Of a stretch of 64,000 bases of DNA, positions 14,601 through 29,600 are shown piece after piece. The DNA is from Perkinsus olseni. Lineage: Eukaryota; Perkinsozoa; Perkinsida; Perkinsidae. The stretch spans positions 62,001-126,000 of the forward strand of contig JABANP010000071.1 of the NCBI GenBank assembly GCA_013115135.1, in the 5' to 3' direction. Both the position numbers and the translations under genes were made by a program. Below the pieces are notes generated by a model. That model saw only the letters and a list, made by a program, of their open reading frames with translations, was not told the origin of the DNA and did no database searches. Every line of letters starts with the position of its first letter. Within the stretch, counting starts at the first letter, position 1.

Positions 14601-17600
14601 AGCCGAGCGAAGTTGCGTAAGGAGAGGGAGCTGCCGAAAGTGATGCAGTCGGTGACAGAGAGTTTCGACCCCAGTCGAGCGAATGCTCTCATAGAACAGC
14701 TGCTGCCGAGCCATGCTCCGTCGAGAACTGAGATCTTGTCTCCAACTCTAGCGGTGCCCAGGGCCGACAGCGCGCTCCCCAGCCTGGCCCCTCCTGCGAC
14801 CGACAGGGATGACCCGAGGCGGGCGGCTGCTCTGAGGGATATCGGAGCTGCCGAAGCAAGCGAAGTCAAGGGCCGAGAGCTTGCTGCCAAGCCTGGCCAG
14901 ACTTCTCAGTGATAGCGATGAACCCCAGATGAGCATAGCCTACTGCCGAGAGATCCGATCCCAGCCTCGACCGCTCGAGGACAGAGATGCTGCTGCCGAC
15001 CCTCATCAGTTGCCGCAGGGACAGCGAGCTACCGAGCACCGCCGCGTCAACGGCCGATATAGTTGAACCAAGCCGCACCTTGGATAGCGCAGAAAGACTA
15101 CTGCCGAAGCGGACGAAGCTCCTGCACGACAGACCACTGCCGACCCACACTGAAGAGAGCGTGGATACAGAGCCTGCCCAAGCACTGCCGAAAATGGACA
15201 GGCTGCTCCCGAGGCGCCCAAAGCGCTGTACACTGAGGGAAGAGCCTAGGTTGACGAAACTGAGGACCGAGATGGCGCTACCCAGCCTACTCATGCCAAG
15301 GGCACTTAGGGATGATCCGATCCCCACGCAGCCCAGCATAGACGCACCGCTACCCAGTCGGGCGAATGACCGGAGGGAAAGAGATGAGCCCAAAGCTGTG
15401 CCATCCAGGACGGACATCGTGGCCTTGACGTAGCTGTAGGCCTCGACTGAGAGGCTGCTGCCGAGGCGAGCGGCTTCGCACACTGATGCCGCAGAGCCCA
15501 TACGAATGAAGTCCCTCAGTGACAAGGAGCTGCCGAGTGTCGTGTAGTCTAGGACGGAGTACCTCCCGCCGGTGACAGATCGACCAGCAGTTGACAGAGA
15601 GCTGCCGAGCCGGGCTATCGCTCGGAGGGACAGGCCGCTACCGAAGCTGCTATACCCGACTGCGCTCAAACTGGAGCCCAGCCGTCCCCATCCGAGGGCA
15701 GAGAGGGAGTCGCCGACCCGCCCGCAACCGGCAACCGATGTGTAGCTTCCAAGACGAGCGAAAGCTCGCAGAGATAGTGAGCTGCCGAAGGAAGCGTAGT
15801 CGAGTACTGTGACGTGGCCGCCTAGTCTCGCGAACGACCGGAGGGACATACTGCTGCCAAAGTTAGCGTTCTGGTACGCTGATATCGTCGAGCCAGCCCA
15901 CAGCGCCCCGGCACTCGACAGGACACTGCCTAGACGGGCGAAGGACCGTAGTGATGCCGCAGAGCTGATGGTTGCGAAACCGACTGCTGAGAGGGCGTCG
16001 CCGAATCGAGCCAAGCCGTGAATAGAGAAGGTAGACCCGAGCCGAGCCATTGACCGCATCGACAGACAGGAGTTAAAGTAGGCAGTCTGCACGACCGACA
16101 GAGTGCTGCCGAAGATGCCGAGGCCCGAGAGCGACAGCTGACTACCCAGCCTTGTGAAAGGATCGTACTGACAGTGAAGAGCCTAGCTGAGCCGCACCGC
16201 ACGCCGATAAGGGCGTCAGACCGACGAGCTGGCCGGACACGCTCACGCAGGAACCGAACCTTGCGAAGCCTCTGAGAGAGAGGGAGCTACCGAGGTTGGT
16301 GTGGTCGAACACGCTGAGCGAAGTGAGACGGGACTCGGCGCAAACAGAGAGGCCGCTTCCGAGCCGAGCCGAGGCTCGCAGGGATATAGCGCTGCCAAGG
16401 GTCGTGTAGTCGATAACGCTGAGCTTACTGCCGAGTCGGGAGAGAGAGCGAACCGAGAGCGAAGAACCCAGGGTTGTTGCCGCGAACGCTGACAAGGCGT
16501 CGCCAAACCTCGCAAAGGATGTCAGGGACAGAGAGCTACCGAGACTCCCCTGGTCAAGGATGCTGACCGCAGATCCGAACCTCGCGAAGCTTCTGAGGGA
16601 CATGGAGCTGGCGAGATGGGTGTAGTCGACCACCGAAAGCGAGCTCCCAACGAGGGCCGCTCCCACCATCGAGACGGCGCTTCCGAATCGGCCAAAGGTT
16701 CGCATCGATACAGCCGACCCCGACTATCATCATGTCCACTACTGACAAGGTCGCTGACAGCCGCGCTGTCCCCACGACGGACGCTACACTGCCCAGACGA
16801 AGAAGGCTACGAAGGGACAGCGAGCTGCCTAGCGTCGCGGCTCCTACGGCCGAAAGTGACGCACCGAGTCTGGACATGTCGACCAGACTCATGCCACTAC
16901 CAAAGCGACACATCTGCCTTAAGCTCAGAGCCGAGCTGAGGACCACGGCGTCGAGGACGGACAGAGATGAGCTCAGACGACCGAGCGAGAGGATGCTCAC
17001 AGAAGAACCGAACCGGGCCATGGCTCGGAAGGAAATTGAGCTGCCGAGAGAAGCACTGGAGAGGACCGAGAGGGTACCATCCAGTCTCGTTGCTTTTAGG
17101 ACGGATACCCCGGAGCCGAACCGAGCCAAGTGTCGCAAAGACAGCGAGCTGCCCAAGGCGGCGAAGTCAAGCACGGATAGCGATCCACTGATTCGAGCCA
17201 TGCTCCTCACCGACAGGGAGCTGCCGAGAGTGCTGAAGTCCAGAACCGAGAGGTTGCTGCCGAGCCGCCCAAACGACCGTAACGATAGGCTGCTTGCAAG
17301 CGATGCCTCTGACAGAGCCGAAAGCGAACCGCAGAGTCTAGTCGTACCGTACGCCGACAACTGGCCACCGAGCCGAGCGAACTCCCTGAGAGAGAGGGAG
17401 CTGCCCAGGGAAGCGGCGTCGAGTACCGAGACTCGGCCAGACAAGCGGGAGGCCCCGGCAATTGAGAAGGTGGACCCAAACTTGGCTTGTGACCGGAGTG
17501 AGAGCGTTGAACCGAGGTGAAACAGCTTCGAAGGCTGATATTCTACCGCCGAAACGGGCAAACTGCTGCAGTGAAAGGGAGCTGCCAAGGTGTGTGGCGT

Positions 17601-20600
17601 CGAAGACCGAGAGCTGACCTCCGAGGGCAGACCTAGAAGAGATCGAGAGTGTGCTCCCAAGCCGGGCCGCCGCCCTCAACGAGACCGTGCTTCCCAGAGT
17701 CATGTGATCTAGGACGGAAAGAGAGCAGCCGAATCGTGATGCAGCCCGTCACAGAGGCTGCGCTGCCCATGCGAGCAACTGCCCTCAGTGACAGAGAGCT
17801 GCCGAGCACTGTGCAGCCGAGGGCGGACAATGCACCCCCAACTCTGGAGAAGGACCGCAGGGATAAGGACGAGCCACAGGAAGCCTCGCCCAAGACACTC
17901 AGGGCGGCACCCAGTCTGGTGATATCCAGTGCAGAGCACATAGAACCGATCTGAGCCGTGCCAACCACCGACAAAGCACTGCCGAGCCTCGTGAACTTGC
18001 GGACTGAGCAGGAGCTGGCACAGGTGACGAAGTCAAGAACAGAGGTCGAGGAGCCCAGCCGGGCGGTGCCAAATAGGGACACGGCACTCCCTATCCTAGC
18101 GAAGTGACGCAGTGACAGGGAGCTTCCGAGGAGGCCGAAGTCGAGTGCTGACAAGGAGCCGAGACGCCCACCAGCCACAGCCGAGATCGACGAGCCAAAT
18201 CTTGCGTAGGTTCGGAGCGACAGAGAACTGCCCAGGCCGGCCAAGTCGACTACGGATAGGGAAGAGCCGACCAGTGCACTGCCTAGAAGAGACTGCGAGC
18301 TTCCGAAGCGGACGAAGCTCCGGGATGATAGGGAGCTGCCGATAACCGTGGACCCACATATCGACGCGGAGGAGCCCAACTGAGCCTTGCCAACCACAGA
18401 GAGGGCGCCGCCGACTCTGGCGAAGGAGCGAAGACTTAGCGAGCTGCCGACTGCAGCGGCTTCAACGACCGACAAGTCCCCACCGAAACGGCCATGGCAC
18501 TGAGCTGACAAAGACGATCCAAGCCTAGCCATGGCACGCAGGGACAAGCTGCTGCTCAGGGTCACGAGGTCGACGACGCTGAGGCTGGAGCCGATCCCGC
18601 CAACACCGAACAGCGAGCAGGACGAGCCCAGCCGACTGAAGGCTCTCAGTGATAGTGATGAGCCTAGGGAGATCTGAGTCTAGGACGGACAGATGGCTAC
18701 TTAGGCGACTTTGGCCGAAGACCGATAGAGCTCCCCCAGCTCGGACGAAAGAACGGGCCGAGAGGGAGCTGCCAAGCTGGGCGAAATCGAACATGGAAAT
18801 TCCACCACCGAATCTGCCCAAGACCCCGAAGGGACAGGGTACTGCTGAGTGCTGTGCAGTCGAAGGCTGAGACAGCACCACCGAACCGGCTGAAGCTCCT
18901 CACTGACAGAGTTGAGCCGAGCGTGGCCGCGTCGAGGGCTGACAAAGTCCCAGCTACTCGAGACGCAGCATGGACTGACACCTCGGCACCAAAGCGTGCG
19001 AAGTTCCGCAGAGAGAACGAGCTACCAAGGCTGATAAAGTCGGTGGAGGAGACTTTGCTGCCGAGTCGAGCGAATGACCGAAGCGACATGCTTGAGCTCA
19101 TAGTAGCCGCAGAAACCACGGATAAGGCGCTGCCGAGCGTGGCATCGCCGAAGGTGCTCACAGAGCTGCCCACGCGGGAGAAGCTCCGCAGGGAGAGGGT
19201 GCTGCCCAGGGCCACAGCGCCTAAGGTCGAGACAGCTGCTCCGAGCTGGGAGGTGCTAAAGGCGGATACAGTGGATCCGAGACGAAGCTGCGCTCGGACT
19301 GAGAGAGCACTACCAACGGTGATGAAGTCCATGACGGAGGTACTGCCGCTGAACCTTGACCAGCCGTAGCAGGATAGGTTACTACCGAGGCGGCCACTGC
19401 TCCTCAACGAGAGGGACGAGCCCAGGTTGAGGTAGTCCAGTACGGAGCACGACAGGCCGAAGCGACCGGCCCCAGTGAGCGACAGTTGACTGCCGAACTT
19501 AGCCAGGCTTCGGACCGACAAGGTGCTGCCAAGAATGGTCATCTCAAAGGCAGACAGGGTGCCACCAAGACGACTTAGGTGTGCGATAGAGAAAGCTGAG
19601 CCGAATCTGGCGTAGCCCCGCAGCGAGCAGGAGCTGCCGATGTGGACGGAATCGAAGACACTGAGGGCGGAGCCGAGACGAGTGACCCCATGAAGGGACA
19701 AGTCACTGCCGATCCGCACACACGAACGCAGCGAGACCGAGCTACTCATCTGGGCTTGCTGGAAGACCGAGAGGACTCCACCCAGCCGAGATTTACCCGC
19801 TGCCGAGAAAGCGCTGCCGAGCCTGGCGAAGGATCGGAGTGACAGGGCACTGCCAAGATTACCACTGGCTAGGGTCGATAAGGTCGCCCCGCAAGCAGCG
19901 GTGGACGCCACTGAGAATGAGGAGCCGATTCTACCGAAGCCACGGAGGGACAGTGCAGAGCCGAGTAGGGTAGTGTCAAGGACTGACAGGGAGTCGCCGA
20001 GCCTGGAGGCCGCTGCAGCACTCACGACCGAGCCGAAGCGCGCGAAGGACCTCATGGAGACCGAGGAGCCGAGGGTGGCGGCATCCACGACACTCATGCA
20101 GGAGCCGAGCCTTGCCAAGGACTGCACAGAGAAGGAGCTCCCCAGACGGGACATGCTCCGCAGACTAAGGGAGCTGCCGAGGTGCAGTTGTTCCAGGACA
20201 GACAGCTTGCCGCCGACGCGGGTGAATGAGCGCAACGACAGAGACGAGCCAAGATGCACCTCAGCAAGCACCGAGAGTCGATCTCCGACTCTTGCCAAGT
20301 CGAGAGCAGAAACAGCCGATCCGATCGTAGCGGTGCCGAGGAGGGAAACGCTGCTGCCGAACCGAGCGAAGTCCCGCAAGGATAGGGAGCTACCGAGGAG
20401 CTGAGAGTCAAGCATAGACATCGTGGAGCCGAAGCGTACCCAGGAGAGAGCAGATAGACTGCTGCCGAACCTGCCGATGGCTCGCAACGAGAGAGCGCTG
20501 CCTAGCTGGACATAGTCCAACACCGAGACTTTGCTGCCGAGCCGGGCGAAAGATCTCAGCGATACACTGGAAGCAAGCTCAGCCTGCGCCAGCACGCTCA

Positions 20601-23600
20601 CTAGCGAGCCCATCCTAGCCTGACTGATTACTGACACCCCGCTGCCCAAGCGAAGAAGGGCACGCAGAGACAGGGAGCTGGCCAGCGTAGTGGCGTCCAC
20701 CGCGGAAAGGGTTTTGCCGAGTCGCGCTACTTCTAGGATCGATAAGGACGATCCAAGACGAGCCACGTTGCGGAGGGACAGGCTGCTACCCATGGTCAAG
20801 TAGTCCAGTACTGATGCCGAGGACGCTAGCCTGGCGAAAGCTCTCAGCGAGAGAGAACTCCCGAGCTCAGTCTGTTCAATAATAGAAAGACCCGAGGCGC
20901 GCATCAAGCCAACGGCCGACAGGTGGCTACCGACACGCAAGGCGCAGCGGAGTGACATAGCACTCCCTAGGAGAACGTAGTCAAGGACACTGAGCTTCGA
21001 ACCTAGTCGGGCTTGAGACCGAACCGAGAGGGAACTGCCGAGCTCAGCGAAGTCAACAGTGCTGATGCTCCGTCCTAGGCGTGCGAAGCTTCGAACCGAT
21101 AAAGTACTGCCAAAGCTCGCGGCCGAAACAACCGACAGGGAGTCTCCGATCCTGGCCCAGTCGAGGACGGACAGAGAAGAGCCGACTCGAACGAGACCCA
21201 GAGTGGACACACCGCTGCCAACACGACCAGTGCTGCGAAGCGACAGGCTGCTGCCGAGGGTGATGCAGTCCACTGCGCTCAACGCGGCGCCGAGCCTAGC
21301 GGTCGAGAGGACGGAGAGGGAACTGCCGAGCCGAGAGAAGCTACGCAGTGATGTCGCACTTCCGAGACTCGCCTGATCAACCACTGAGAGGAAGAGTCCC
21401 AGCCGAGCTCCGGACAATGCCGAAATTGAGCTGCCGATCCTCGCTGCAGCCCTCAAGGATAGAGCACTGCCGAGGTGTGTCGCACCGACCGCACTAAGGC
21501 TGTCACCAAGCCTGGAGGTAGAGCAGACAGAGACGGAGCTACCCAGACGAGCGAAGCCTCTGGTTGAGAGGGAGCTGCCAAGATGGACGAAGTCCAGCAC
21601 CGACAGGGCTTGGCCGAGGCGTGCCCTGTCCAGCGCTGAGAGGGCCCCACCGACGCGTACGTCAGACAAGACACTGACAGCGCTTCCGAATCTGGTGCAA
21701 GCCCGGACAGACAGACTGCTACCGAGGGCGACTTGGTCGAGGACGGTGAGGGATTGACCTAGTCTCGCCTCTCCCAAGGCAGACAGTGTGCTGCCTGATC
21801 GCAGGAAGCTCCTCAGGGACAAAGAGCTGCCGAACTCAGAGGCGTCCAGAGCAGAGAGGGAGCTCCCAGCCTTCAAAAAACTGCGAATCGACAAGGAAGA
21901 TCCGAACTGAGCTTTGCACATCGCGGAGATCTGATCGCCCAGGCGAGTTGCTCCCAGTATGGATACACCCGAGCCCACGCGGGCGAAGGCTCTCAATGAG
22001 AGAGAGCTACCCAGAGTAGTGGAGCCGATAGCGCTGAGGGCATCGGCGAGGCCCGTAGTGCCGAAGATCGATAGCGAGCTGCCGAACCTTGCTAGTCCAC
22101 GCAGTGACAGTGAGCTGCCCAGAGCATTCGCGGCCAAGACGGACGCACTGCCAGAGACCCTGGCGAAGGACCGCATCGACAGGGAGCTGCCCAGATGCGC
22201 CTGGCTCACAACTGTGAGAGACGACCCGAGCTGAGCGCCGTCGAGTACTGAGCAGCCGCTGCCGAGCCTCGCGAGGCCGCGTAAAGATAAGCTGCTACCC
22301 AGACTAGAATAGTCGAATAAGGACACTCTGCTGCCGAATCTGGCGAACCCAGTCAGGGAGAGGGTACTGCCTAGAGTCAGCGCATCGATGGTCGAGAGGG
22401 CCGATTCGAAGCGGGCTAGACCAGTGACAGAGAGATCGCTGCCGAGCCTAGCCGTGCCTCTGACGGAAAGGGAGCTCCCCAGGGCCAGGTAATCCATGAT
22501 AGAAACATTACTGCCAGCTCTCATGAAGGAGCGCACCGACAGAGATGAGCCGAGCGTAACGTAATCCAAGGCTGTCAGCGAACTGCCAAAGCGGGCAAGG
22601 CCGTAGGCGGAGCAGCTACTGCCAAACCGAGCTAAGCTCCTCATCGAGAGCGAGCTGCCCAGCCACACGTGATCGAGAGTAGAAGAAGTGGCTCCAAGCC
22701 GAGCTGTGCCGAATACGGACACTGTGCTACCGGACCTCAGGAACCCTCTCAAAGATAGGGAGCTTCCAAGGTGCCCCATGTCGAGCGTGCTGAGGGCAGC
22801 GCCTAGTCTGGCGCAACCAACGGTGGACAGAGAGCTGCCGAGCCGAAGGAGCTCTCGCAGGGACAGCGAGGAGGCCAGCGTGGTACAGTCCAAGACAGAG
22901 AGGCTGTCACCGAACCGGACAGACTCCATCGCAGACAAGCTGCTCCCAACGCGGAGATACGCTCGCAAAGACACAGTGCTGCCCATATTGACGAAGTCGA
23001 ATATCGACATGGAACTGCCGTAGCGGCCGGTGCCGAAGATCGACAGGGATGACCCGAGACGGCTGAAGGACCGGACTGACAGAGCACTGCCGAGGAGAAG
23101 GAAGTCCGCGGTGCTGACGGAACTGCCGAACCGGGTAGCCGAGAAGACCGACAGCCTCGAACCAGCTCTGGCACAACCCCTTAGGGAGAGGGAGCTGCCG
23201 AGAGCTGCAGTGTTAAGCAGCGACAGGGTGCCTCCGAGCCGAGTTCCAGCGAAGACTGATAGGCCGCTACCAATACGGCCAAGGGACTTGGTAGAGAATG
23301 TCGAACCGAGAGAGGCCATGTCGAGCAGGGACAAGGACTCTCCGAACCGTGAAGCCGCGGCAACACTGAGGGTGCTTCCAAACCGAGCCAGAGACCTCAA
23401 CGACAGGGAGCTACTCAGTGTAGCGAAGCCCAGCGAAGAAGTTGAGGAACCCATCCTGCTCGCACCATGGACAGACAGCCCGCTGCCGAGCCTGGCGAAG
23501 CATCGGAGGGACAGAGAGCTGCCAAGAGCCGCTGAGCCGAGGGCACTAGTCACATCTCCTAGCCGCGCAGTCCCGAAGGCCGAGAGCTGACCGCCGAACC

Positions 23601-26600
23601 TTGCAAAGTGATGAAGCGATAGTGAGCTGCCCAGCATGGACGCGTCCAGGACGGTTACAGTGCTGCCGAGCCTGCTGCTGCCGTAGAGGCTCAGCGATGA
23701 ACCAAGACGAGCAAAAGATCGCAACGACAGAGTACTGCCAAAGCCGGCCTGCGCGAGAACCGTGAGCTGGCTGGAGAGCTTGCACGCTCCTAATACACTG
23801 AGGGAGCTCCCAGCTCGAGCAAAGGATCGTAGAGAGAGCGCGCTGGCCAAGGTGACTGTATCCACGACAGAGAGGGCACTTCCGAGCCTTGTAGCATCAT
23901 ACACAGATAGCCGACTGCCCAACCTCACCAAGCCCCGCAAGGAAAGGCTGCTTGATAGGGCGGTATACTCAAGGACACTGAGGGAGCTACCAAAGCGGGT
24001 CATGCCGAAGACGGAGAGGCAGCTGCCGAACCTAGCGACAGATCGCAGAGACATAGCGCTGCCCATGGACGCCCAGTCGAACAGGGAGACGGACTCGCCA
24101 AACCTTGACATGGCAGCTACGCTGAGGGAACTGCCAAGCCGGGTGAAGGACCGGGAGGAGAGGCAGGAGCCAGCGTAAACCCAGTCGCTACCCGAGAGAG
24201 AAGAACCGAGCCGAACCGCACCGTAAGCGGAGAGAGAACCTCCTAGACGGGCATGGTGGCGAAGTGACAGACTCGAGCCGAGCGACACATAGTCGAAGAT
24301 GGATGTGCTCGATCCTTGGCGAGCCAATCCGAAGAGGGATAGCGCCGAGCCAAGTTTCTGAGTGGATCGTACTGACAAAGTGCTGCCCATGTGCGTGAAG
24401 TCAAGAACTGAGAGGGCGTCGCCGAAGCGAGTGGCTGCGTAAACTGATACTGAGCTACCGACGCGTACCAAGTCTCGAAGCGAGAGTGAGCTTCCCAATG
24501 CCACGCAGTCGAGAGCTGAGAGGACGCCTCCGAGACGGTGACCACCTAGTGTCGAGAGAGCAGAGCCCAGTCGAGTGAAAGCTCTCAACGACAGAGTACT
24601 ACCGAGGACGACATAGTCAAGGACGCTCGCCGAACCACCGAGCCTCGACCCAGCATGTGCCGACAGTGAGCTGCCGATGCGCACGAAGGAACGGACGGAG
24701 AGGTTGCTGCCCATGCTGGCCAGGTCCGCTACAGAAGCAGAGCCTCCGAACTTAGCGTAGCCCCACACTGACATAGCACTGCCCATGCGCGCACCAGACC
24801 GCAGTGAGAGGGTACTGCCGAAGTGAGCGCAGCCTAGAGCCGTGATGCTGTTACCCAGCCTGGCATAGGAGCGCAGCGACAGAGTCGAGCCGAAGGAGCC
24901 CGCATCCGAGCACGCTTAGAGTGCTGCCCAGGGAAGCTGCTCCAAGGGCAGAAGCGAGTCCACCGACTTGTGCTGCACTGCAGGCTGATACGGCACTACC
25001 GAGCCTAGAGAAGGACCTCACTGATAGTGTGCTACCGACAGAGGCCGACCCGAGAGTAGACAGCGAGCTGCCGAATTTCACAGAGCCGAAGGCGCTCATC
25101 TGGCTGCCTGCTCGAACGTAGGATCTCAAAGACAGAGTCGAGCCGAGGGTAGTGGCATCGAAAAGGGAGAGAACGGATCCGAACCGCGCCAGGGAGAAGC
25201 AGGAGAGGGCCGACCCAGCGCGTGCTACGTTACGCAGGGATAGGGTGCTGCCGAAAGATACCATATCGAAGACAGACAGCGATGCGCCAAGGCGGGCCAT
25301 GCTGCCAACACTGAGAGAGCTGCCTGCGCGAATGAACGACCTTAGGGAGGTCGCGGAGCCCATTTGGACGAAGTCTAGGATGGTCAAGGCGCTGCCAAGC
25401 CTAGTTAGGCCGTACACTGTGAGACCCGAGCCGAGTCTGACGAAGCTACGGGTGGATAAACAGCTGCCGATCTGCTTCTGGCCAGCAACAGAGCAGTCCT
25501 GACCTATACGACAGGTCTTGAGGATTGAGACGGCGGAGCCTGCTCTGAAGGCGGCCCTCAGGGAAAGGCTAGAGCCAAGGGTAGTGACATCCAGCGCACT
25601 TAGCGTATGGCCGAGACGCAGAGTCTCAAGCACCGACACGCCGCTGCCGATCCGAAGCAGTTGCCGAAGGCTCAGAGAGGAAGCTAGAGTGGTGGAGGAG
25701 AGGACTGACATGCTGCTTCCGAGGTTCATCAGGCCGTAGACCGAGGCAGTGCTGCCCATCCTCGAGAAGGCTCTCACCGACGCGCTGGACCCGAGGAACA
25801 CGCAGTCCATGACCGACATCGCAGACCCGAACCTAGACACTCCCAGGACCGAAAGAGCAGAGCCCAACCGGACCAAACTCCGGAGGGATGCACTGGAGCC
25901 AAGAGCTAGGTAGTCCAGGATACTCATGGACCCTCCGACCTGTGAGCTCAGCATGGCCGACACCGAGCTGCCGATGCGGGCGAAGTTGCGCAAGGACAGG
26001 GTACTGCCGAGGTGAGCAGCTCCGAGAACGGAGACGACCGAGCCGACCCTAGCCAGACCGAAAGTTGAGATGTCGCTTCCGAAACGTGCCATGGCTCGAA
26101 GGGATAGAGCGGAGCCGAGAGCGGCGTAGTCGAAGCTTGATATCTCCTTGCCGAGTCGTGAGCAGCCCGTCAAGCTGAGGGCACTCCCTAGACGGGTGAT
26201 GGATCTCAGCGAAAGAGAGCTGCCGAAGTGTGAGAAGCCCACCACGGACATGCTGTCGCCGATCCTGCCGACAGAAGCGACAGAGAGGCTGCTGCCCAAC
26301 CGAGCGAAGTTGCGGATGGACAGGCTCGATCCCAAGTTGACGTAGTCCAGAATTGACAAGGCCGACTGGATATTTGTCTGGCAGAAGGTCGCTGCGCTGC
26401 CTAGCTTGAGAACGCCCTGCACGGAGAGACTCGACCCCAGCGATACCTGGTCTAGCACCGACAGAGCACTGCCCAATCGAGCTAGGCCAAAGGTAGACAT
26501 CGCACTGCCAACCCGGAGGAAGTGTCTTACCGAGATGGAGCTGCTAAAGGTGGAGAAATCACAGACGCTGAGAGCTGAGCCGAGGCGAGCCAGAGAGAAT

Positions 26601-29600
26601 AAAGAGAGGTTGCTGCCAAGCTTGACCATGGCCCGGAGGGACAGAGCCGAGCCTAGATTGACCAAGTCAATAACCGACAGCTGGGAGCCGAGCCGAGACG
26701 CCCCGAAGAGCGAGTAAGAGCTGCCCAACTTGGCGGTGGAGCGCAGCGACAGCGAGGAGCCGAGAGCGGACAGGTCCATCACCGATAGGACACCGAGTCT
26801 AGTTGCCCCAACGATGGACACTGTGTTGCCAGATCGGACGACCCCGCGAATCGAGAGAGCGCTACCGATGGTAGCCCAGTCGAAGACGGAGAAGGAGCTG
26901 CCCATTCTCGAGACCCCGAACAGCGACACTGCGCTGCCTGACCGAGTCATGCTGCGCAGGGATAGGGCGCTCGAGAAGTGGACGAAGTCAAGTGCGGATA
27001 GAGAGCTCCCCAACCTCTGCACGCCCTCTAACGAGAGGCCACTGCCGAACCGCGCCGCGGACCTCAGCGAAAGGGAGCTGCCGAGCAGGGAGAACCCTAA
27101 GACCGACATCGATGAGCCGAGCCTAGCCGTGCTGAGGATAGATACCGCCGATCCGAACTTGGCCATTGCCCGCAGGAGACACCGAGCTGGCCAGGGCGCA
27201 GAAGTCCATAATAGAGGTTCGGTCTCCGTGTGACGTCCTCCCGAGAACGCTCAGACCGTCGCCTAACCGAGAAGCCGACCGCACGGATAGGGTGGATGCA
27301 AGCGTAGCGAAGTCCACCGCAGAAAGGGAGCACCCCAGCCTGGCACCTCCGAAAGTCGAGAGAGACGAGCCGAAGCGGCTGAAACTCCTCACGGACAGGC
27401 TCGGAGCCCACGGTGGCGAAGTCCAGAACAGAGAGTGCCGAGCCAAGTCGGGCCGATCCGAACAGCGACAGAGCTGACCCCATCCTCATAGCGCCTCGGA
27501 TAGAGAAGGCACTGCCGAGGTTGACGAAGTCGAAGGAGGAGACGCTGCTGCCGATGCGAGCCACGCCATAGACAGACATGCCAGAACCCAGCCGGGAGAG
27601 AAGCTGCGCATGCTGACTGAGCTGCTGACCGTCACCAAGTCTACTGTACTGACCAAGGACCCAAACCGAGCACCGCCGAAGGCCAGATACCGTGCTGCCA
27701 ATACGGGCTACGTTGCGGAGTGAGAGCGAGCTGCCGAGCTGCAGGAAGTCCAAGGCCGAGCAGGCTGCTCCTAACTTGGCCATGGCGAACAAGGAGATAG
27801 TGCTGCCCATGCGAGCCGCCTGACGCATCGAAAGTGTCGAGCCGAAGCTGACGGCGTCGAAGACCGAGACACTGCTGCCGAGGCGAGCCGTACCGTAACA
27901 GGAGAGGCCGCTCCCCAGCCGGCTGAAGGATCGTATCGATAAAGACGAGCCGAGATGGGACTGGGCCACTACAGTGAGTACGGACCCAAACCTAGCACAG
28001 CCGAGAAGACTCAGAGAGCTACCGAGGCGACCGCAGGATCTGAGCGACAAGCTGCTGCCTAGGTGGACCTGGGACACCGCCGATAATGCCCTGCCGATGC
28101 GCGTGCTAGCATGTGCGCTGATGGAGCTGCCGATACGACCGTACGTCCGGAGAGACAGCGAGCTACCGAGAGTAGCAAAGTCCATACCGCTGAGGAGACC
28201 GCCGACTCTGCCGTGGGAGACGACAGAGAGGGAGCTCCCAGCTCTGACGAATTGCCGAACCGACAAGGAAGATCCGAAGTTGACCAAGCCTAGGACGCTG
28301 AGGGATGAGCCAACGCGTGTCACGCCGAGTAGAGAGCAGCTGCTCCCAACCTTTGTCGAGAACCGTATGGACAGCGCACTGCCTAGGTTGGCGAAGTCGA
28401 CGGCCGAGATCGCAGCGCCGAGTCGGGCAGAGCCGAGGACACTCAGACTACTGCCAAAGCGAGCCATGATCCGGAGAGAAAGGGCACTCCCGAGGAAGGT
28501 AGCGTCAAGCACTGAGAAGCCGCCGCCTAGTCGGCCAACACCGAGGCTGCTGAGGGATGAACCGAATCTAGCGAAGCCTGATAGAGATACCGTACTGCCT
28601 AGGGATGCAAAGTCTAGGATAGAGACTGAGCTGGCCAAGCGCAGAGACGAGAAGGCCGACAGCGTTGAGCCCATCCGGACGAAGTTCCTCAGCGACAGGC
28701 TGCTGGCCAGATGGACGAAGTCCAAGGCACTGAGAGAGGAGCCTAGGCGAGCCGCTCCCACCGTGCTTAGCGAGGAGCCCACACGCACTAGTTTCCTGAG
28801 CGATAGTGAGCTGCCGAGGTGCAGGAAGTCGACCACACTGAGACCACTGGAGACCCTCGCCTGACCGACCACCGACAGCGATGATCCGATACGTGCAAGG
28901 CACCTCACACTGAGAGCTGACCCCATCAGGATGAAGTCGGTAGTAGACTGGCTAGCACCGAATCTAGCTGTACTAAGGGTCGAGATCGAGGAGCCGATCC
29001 TGGCCATGTACCGTACTGACAGGGCGCTGCCTAGAGCGACCTGCTCCATCAGGCTCATAGTGGAGCTGAACCGGGCACTGCCCAGCATGGACAGCCCCGA
29101 ACCTATACGACAGAGAGCTCGGGTAGACAGGGAGCTACCCATAGCAAGGTAGTCCAATACCGAGAGGCATGATCCGAAGCGAGCAGCGCATGCTACCGAC
29201 ACGGTGCTTCCGTAGCGGGCGTACTGTCGAACCGAGAGAGCGCTGCCGACGGTCACGAAGTCCATCACGGAGTTCAGAGCCGCAGAAACGAGTCTTGCCG
29301 AATACTGAGAGGCCCGAACCAAGCCGGGAGGCACTCCGCAAGGAGACGGTGCTGCCTATCGCTACTAGGTCCAGGGCACTGAGGCTGCCGCCGAAACGGG
29401 CCAGGCCGAACAAGGATACGGTAGAGCCCAACCTCGCTGTGGACCGGAGTGACAGCGAACTGCCGAGGGAAGTAGCGTCAGCCGCAGAGATCTGCGGCAC
29501 CGAGTCTAGTGGTTCCGAATGTCGATAAGGAGCTGCCAACCCTCGCTGCAGCTCGAAGGGAGAAGGCGCTGCCCAATGCCGTGCAGTCGAGGGCCGAGAG

